From Halisarca cf. caerulea (taxonomy: Eukaryota > Porifera > Demospongiae > Chondrillida > Halisarcidae), in contig CAUJGJ010000397.1 of the NCBI GenBank assembly GCA_963170055.1, positions 10,481,801 through 10,496,800 of the forward strand: a DNA stretch of 15,000 bases. The letters run 5' to 3'. Below the pieces are notes generated by a model. That model was not told where the DNA came from, did no database searches, and saw nothing but the letters and a program-made list of their open reading frames with translations. The stretch's first letter is position 1. Every line of letters begins with the position of its first letter. Of the stretch, positions 13,849 through 15,000 are shown one piece after another. The translations under genes and the position numbers were made by a program.

Positions 13849-14146
13849 GGGGGTGCTGGTGGCTCAGTAGGTTGTACACTGGAAGTTAAGCTGTGAACAC
13901 ATGGTGTACCACCCAAGCTGTGTGTATTTGTTTTTTTTTTCCCTGCACCCCCCTGCCACCAACTCAGGAACAGATGAGAAGATGACCTACTGCAGCCACC
14001 AAACTAATTAGAAATTTGATTTAATGTGATTTAATGTGATTGCGTGTGTGGGTGAGTGTGTGAGATACTGGGGGCCTTAATAGTAGCCTCAGGCTAATGG
14101 CTGACCCAGTCAAAATAAGAAATATTATTATTATTATTATTATTAA
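13847..14146 (+). mobile_element. tRNA-derived SINE with (ATT)n tail
   Basis: TGGCTCAGTAGG at 13860-13871 is a perfect pol III A box (TRGCNNAGYNGG). GCTGTGAACAC at 13890-13900 is a plausible degenerate B box, 30 bases on, as in tRNAs. After a tRNA-unrelated body the element ends in (ATT)7-8 at about 14123-14145. It splits the Myb-like reading frame: GAGGAAGAATA before and TTCAAGGAAAAGG after would read E-E-E-Y-F-K-E-K if joined. No clear target duplication is visible because the tail is AT-rich. The internal segments GGGGGGTGC (13847) and GCACCCCCC (about 13945) are inverted copies. Confidence 0.75.
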
Positions 14147-14554
14147 TTCAAGGAAAAGGAGCAGCTTTTGGAATCCCTGCGAGGTAGATTTATGGAGAAG
14201 GACCAAAAGCAGACAGCAAAGATTAAGGAGAAAGAGAACAGGGAGAAAGGCGAAAAATTACGCGATGATGCCATGCAAACTTTGAAGGAAAAGAATCGTT
14301 ATGAGGAGGAAGAGCCTAGAAGCAGGAAAAGAAAAGTATTTGATGTAGAGAAAATTTGGAATGAGAAGAAAGCTTTCAGAGATGAAGAGCTGAAATTGAG
14401 GGAGAAGGAGTTAGAGCTGAGAGGAAGGGAGCTGTCTCTTCAAGAAAAGAGAGCACAGCAGGCAGAAGACATTAACCGTGTGCAGATGGAGATGATGCAG
14501 AAGCAGATGCAGCAAATGGCTGACATCATTACCTTATTGAACTCAAAGAAATAA
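14147..14554 (+). pseudogene. Myb/SANT-like protein, C-terminal coiled coil
   Basis: This resumes the frame broken at 13846. FKEKEQLLESLRGRFMEKDQ is followed by a highly charged segment and a long heptad-like helix (LKLREKELELRGRELSLQEK, then RVQMEMMQKQMQQMADIITL), ending LLNSKK. Charged coiled-coil tails of this kind follow the trihelix in this accessory-protein family and likely serve dimerisation or transposase binding. A basic RSRKRK near the middle could be a nuclear localisation signal. The stop at 14552-14554 lies 64 bp from the end of the convergent transposase gene. Confidence 0.75.
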
Positions 14555-14618
14555 TCTGTAACAGTTGATATATATGCAAGAGTATATTATTCATCATATC
14601 TCATCATCATTATACATG

Positions 14619-15000
14619 TTACTGCAAGTAATCAATAAGAGTTGGTGGTTGTAAGTTAAAATGGGTTGCTACATTGTTTCCATAAAGACAAGTGTAACAA
14701 TTTGTTAAAAGTGTAGCTACAGCGTAGTATTTAGCTACAGGTTGGAGTAGAATTTTGGTATTCTTCCGAAAGTCGATGAATGCCCATAGCCTCACAATGT
14801 TCCCAAAACCCCACTCCACACATACACGGGCAGAACTCATTTGCTTGTTAAATTCTTTGTGAAGAGGTGACAAATAGGCACCTTGATATGGTCTTACAAG
14901 CTGTGGCCGGTTAGGGTATGCTGGATCACCATATAAAACCCAGTAGGTACCACCTGGTTGCTGCATGTGTTGCTCGACAAGGGTTAGCAATCCACTTTCC
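14619..15000 (-). CDS. PIF/Harbinger DDE transposase, C-terminal part (cut by window end)
   Basis: The DDE_Tnp_4-type nuclease of PIF/Harbinger elements (the family of vertebrate HARBI1) cuts element ends. The visible C-terminal 127 codons contain YGDPAYP, whose Asp is the second catalytic acid, then SPLHKEFNKQMSSARVCVEWGFG, whose Glu after V is the third. These are followed by LWAFIDFRKNTKILLQPVAK and YAVATLLTNCYTCLYGN, and the frame ends in PPTLIDYLQ. No stops occur. The N-terminal part with the first Asp lies beyond base 15000. It is tail to tail with the Myb-like gene, the normal gene pair of this superfamily. Confidence 0.88.
   Translation of the reverse strand, partial: ESGLLTLVEQHMQQPGGTYWVLYGDPAYPNRPQLVRPYQGAYLSPLHKEFNKQMSSARVCVEWGFGNIVRLWAFIDFRKNTKILLQPVAKYYAVATLLTNCYTCLYGNNVATHFNLQPPTLIDYLQ

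Overview
The window looks like an accessory, transposon-rich stretch of an invertebrate animal genome. The signs are spliced exons with GT..AG boundaries, animal DNA-transposon families (PIF/Harbinger, hAT, an integrase-core family), a tRNA-type SINE, long (GT)n microsatellites, and promoter motifs of ETS and YY1 type. There are no bacterial operons or ribosome binding sites. A sponge or cnidarian fits best, because integrase-core, G2E3-like HECT and RecQ-like gene families are expanded there. That assignment is from memory of those families and is not proven by the sequence.

Layout. 1-1051: remains of a transposase-like helix-turn-helix segment, then the N-terminal part of a RecQ-like helicase (minus strand, one frameshift). 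1244-2476: an intact 410-codon integrase-core transposase (plus strand). 2601-7384: one long, broken minus-strand gene, convergent with the integrase. Its order is an N-terminal leucine run with a degenerate 2A-like motif, about five or more 23-residue STPR-type repeats, then a G2E3-like HECT E3 ligase domain in three recognisable exons. Its introns and coding sequence have been invaded by a 939-bp element with 35-bp perfect terminal inverted repeats and a target duplication, by remnants of a hAT-like element, and by two copies of a 350-bp repeat in opposite orientation that bracket one HECT exon almost to the base. 7385-8030: nothing recognised. 8035-9437: (GT)n microsatellite containing a hAT-type MITE and duplicated segments. 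9438-10662: AT-rich sequence with (CA)n tracts and one possible 43-nt exon. 10663-11346: C-terminal part of a hAT transposase (minus strand). 11337-12476: a promoter-like block followed by a candidate spliced transcript with a duplicated exon-intron unit. 12480-12990: noncoding, with a perfect 16-bp inverted repeat and a palindromic E-box/CRE cluster. 13500-14554: a Myb/SANT-like accessory gene (plus strand) broken by a stop codon and by a SINE. 14619-15000: the C-terminal part of a PIF/Harbinger transposase (minus strand, running off the window).

How the parts relate. The Myb-like gene and the Harbinger nuclease are the known two-gene set of PIF/Harbinger elements, placed tail to tail. The integrase and the STPR-HECT gene are also placed tail to tail, 124 bp apart. 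This raises the possibility, not established here, that the HECT ligase gene is part of, or cargo of, an integrase-type DNA transposon. Most genes carry stops, frameshifts or insertions. The integrase is the only full-length gene without visible damage; the two truncated transposase fragments (hAT and Harbinger) are also open over the part that is present.
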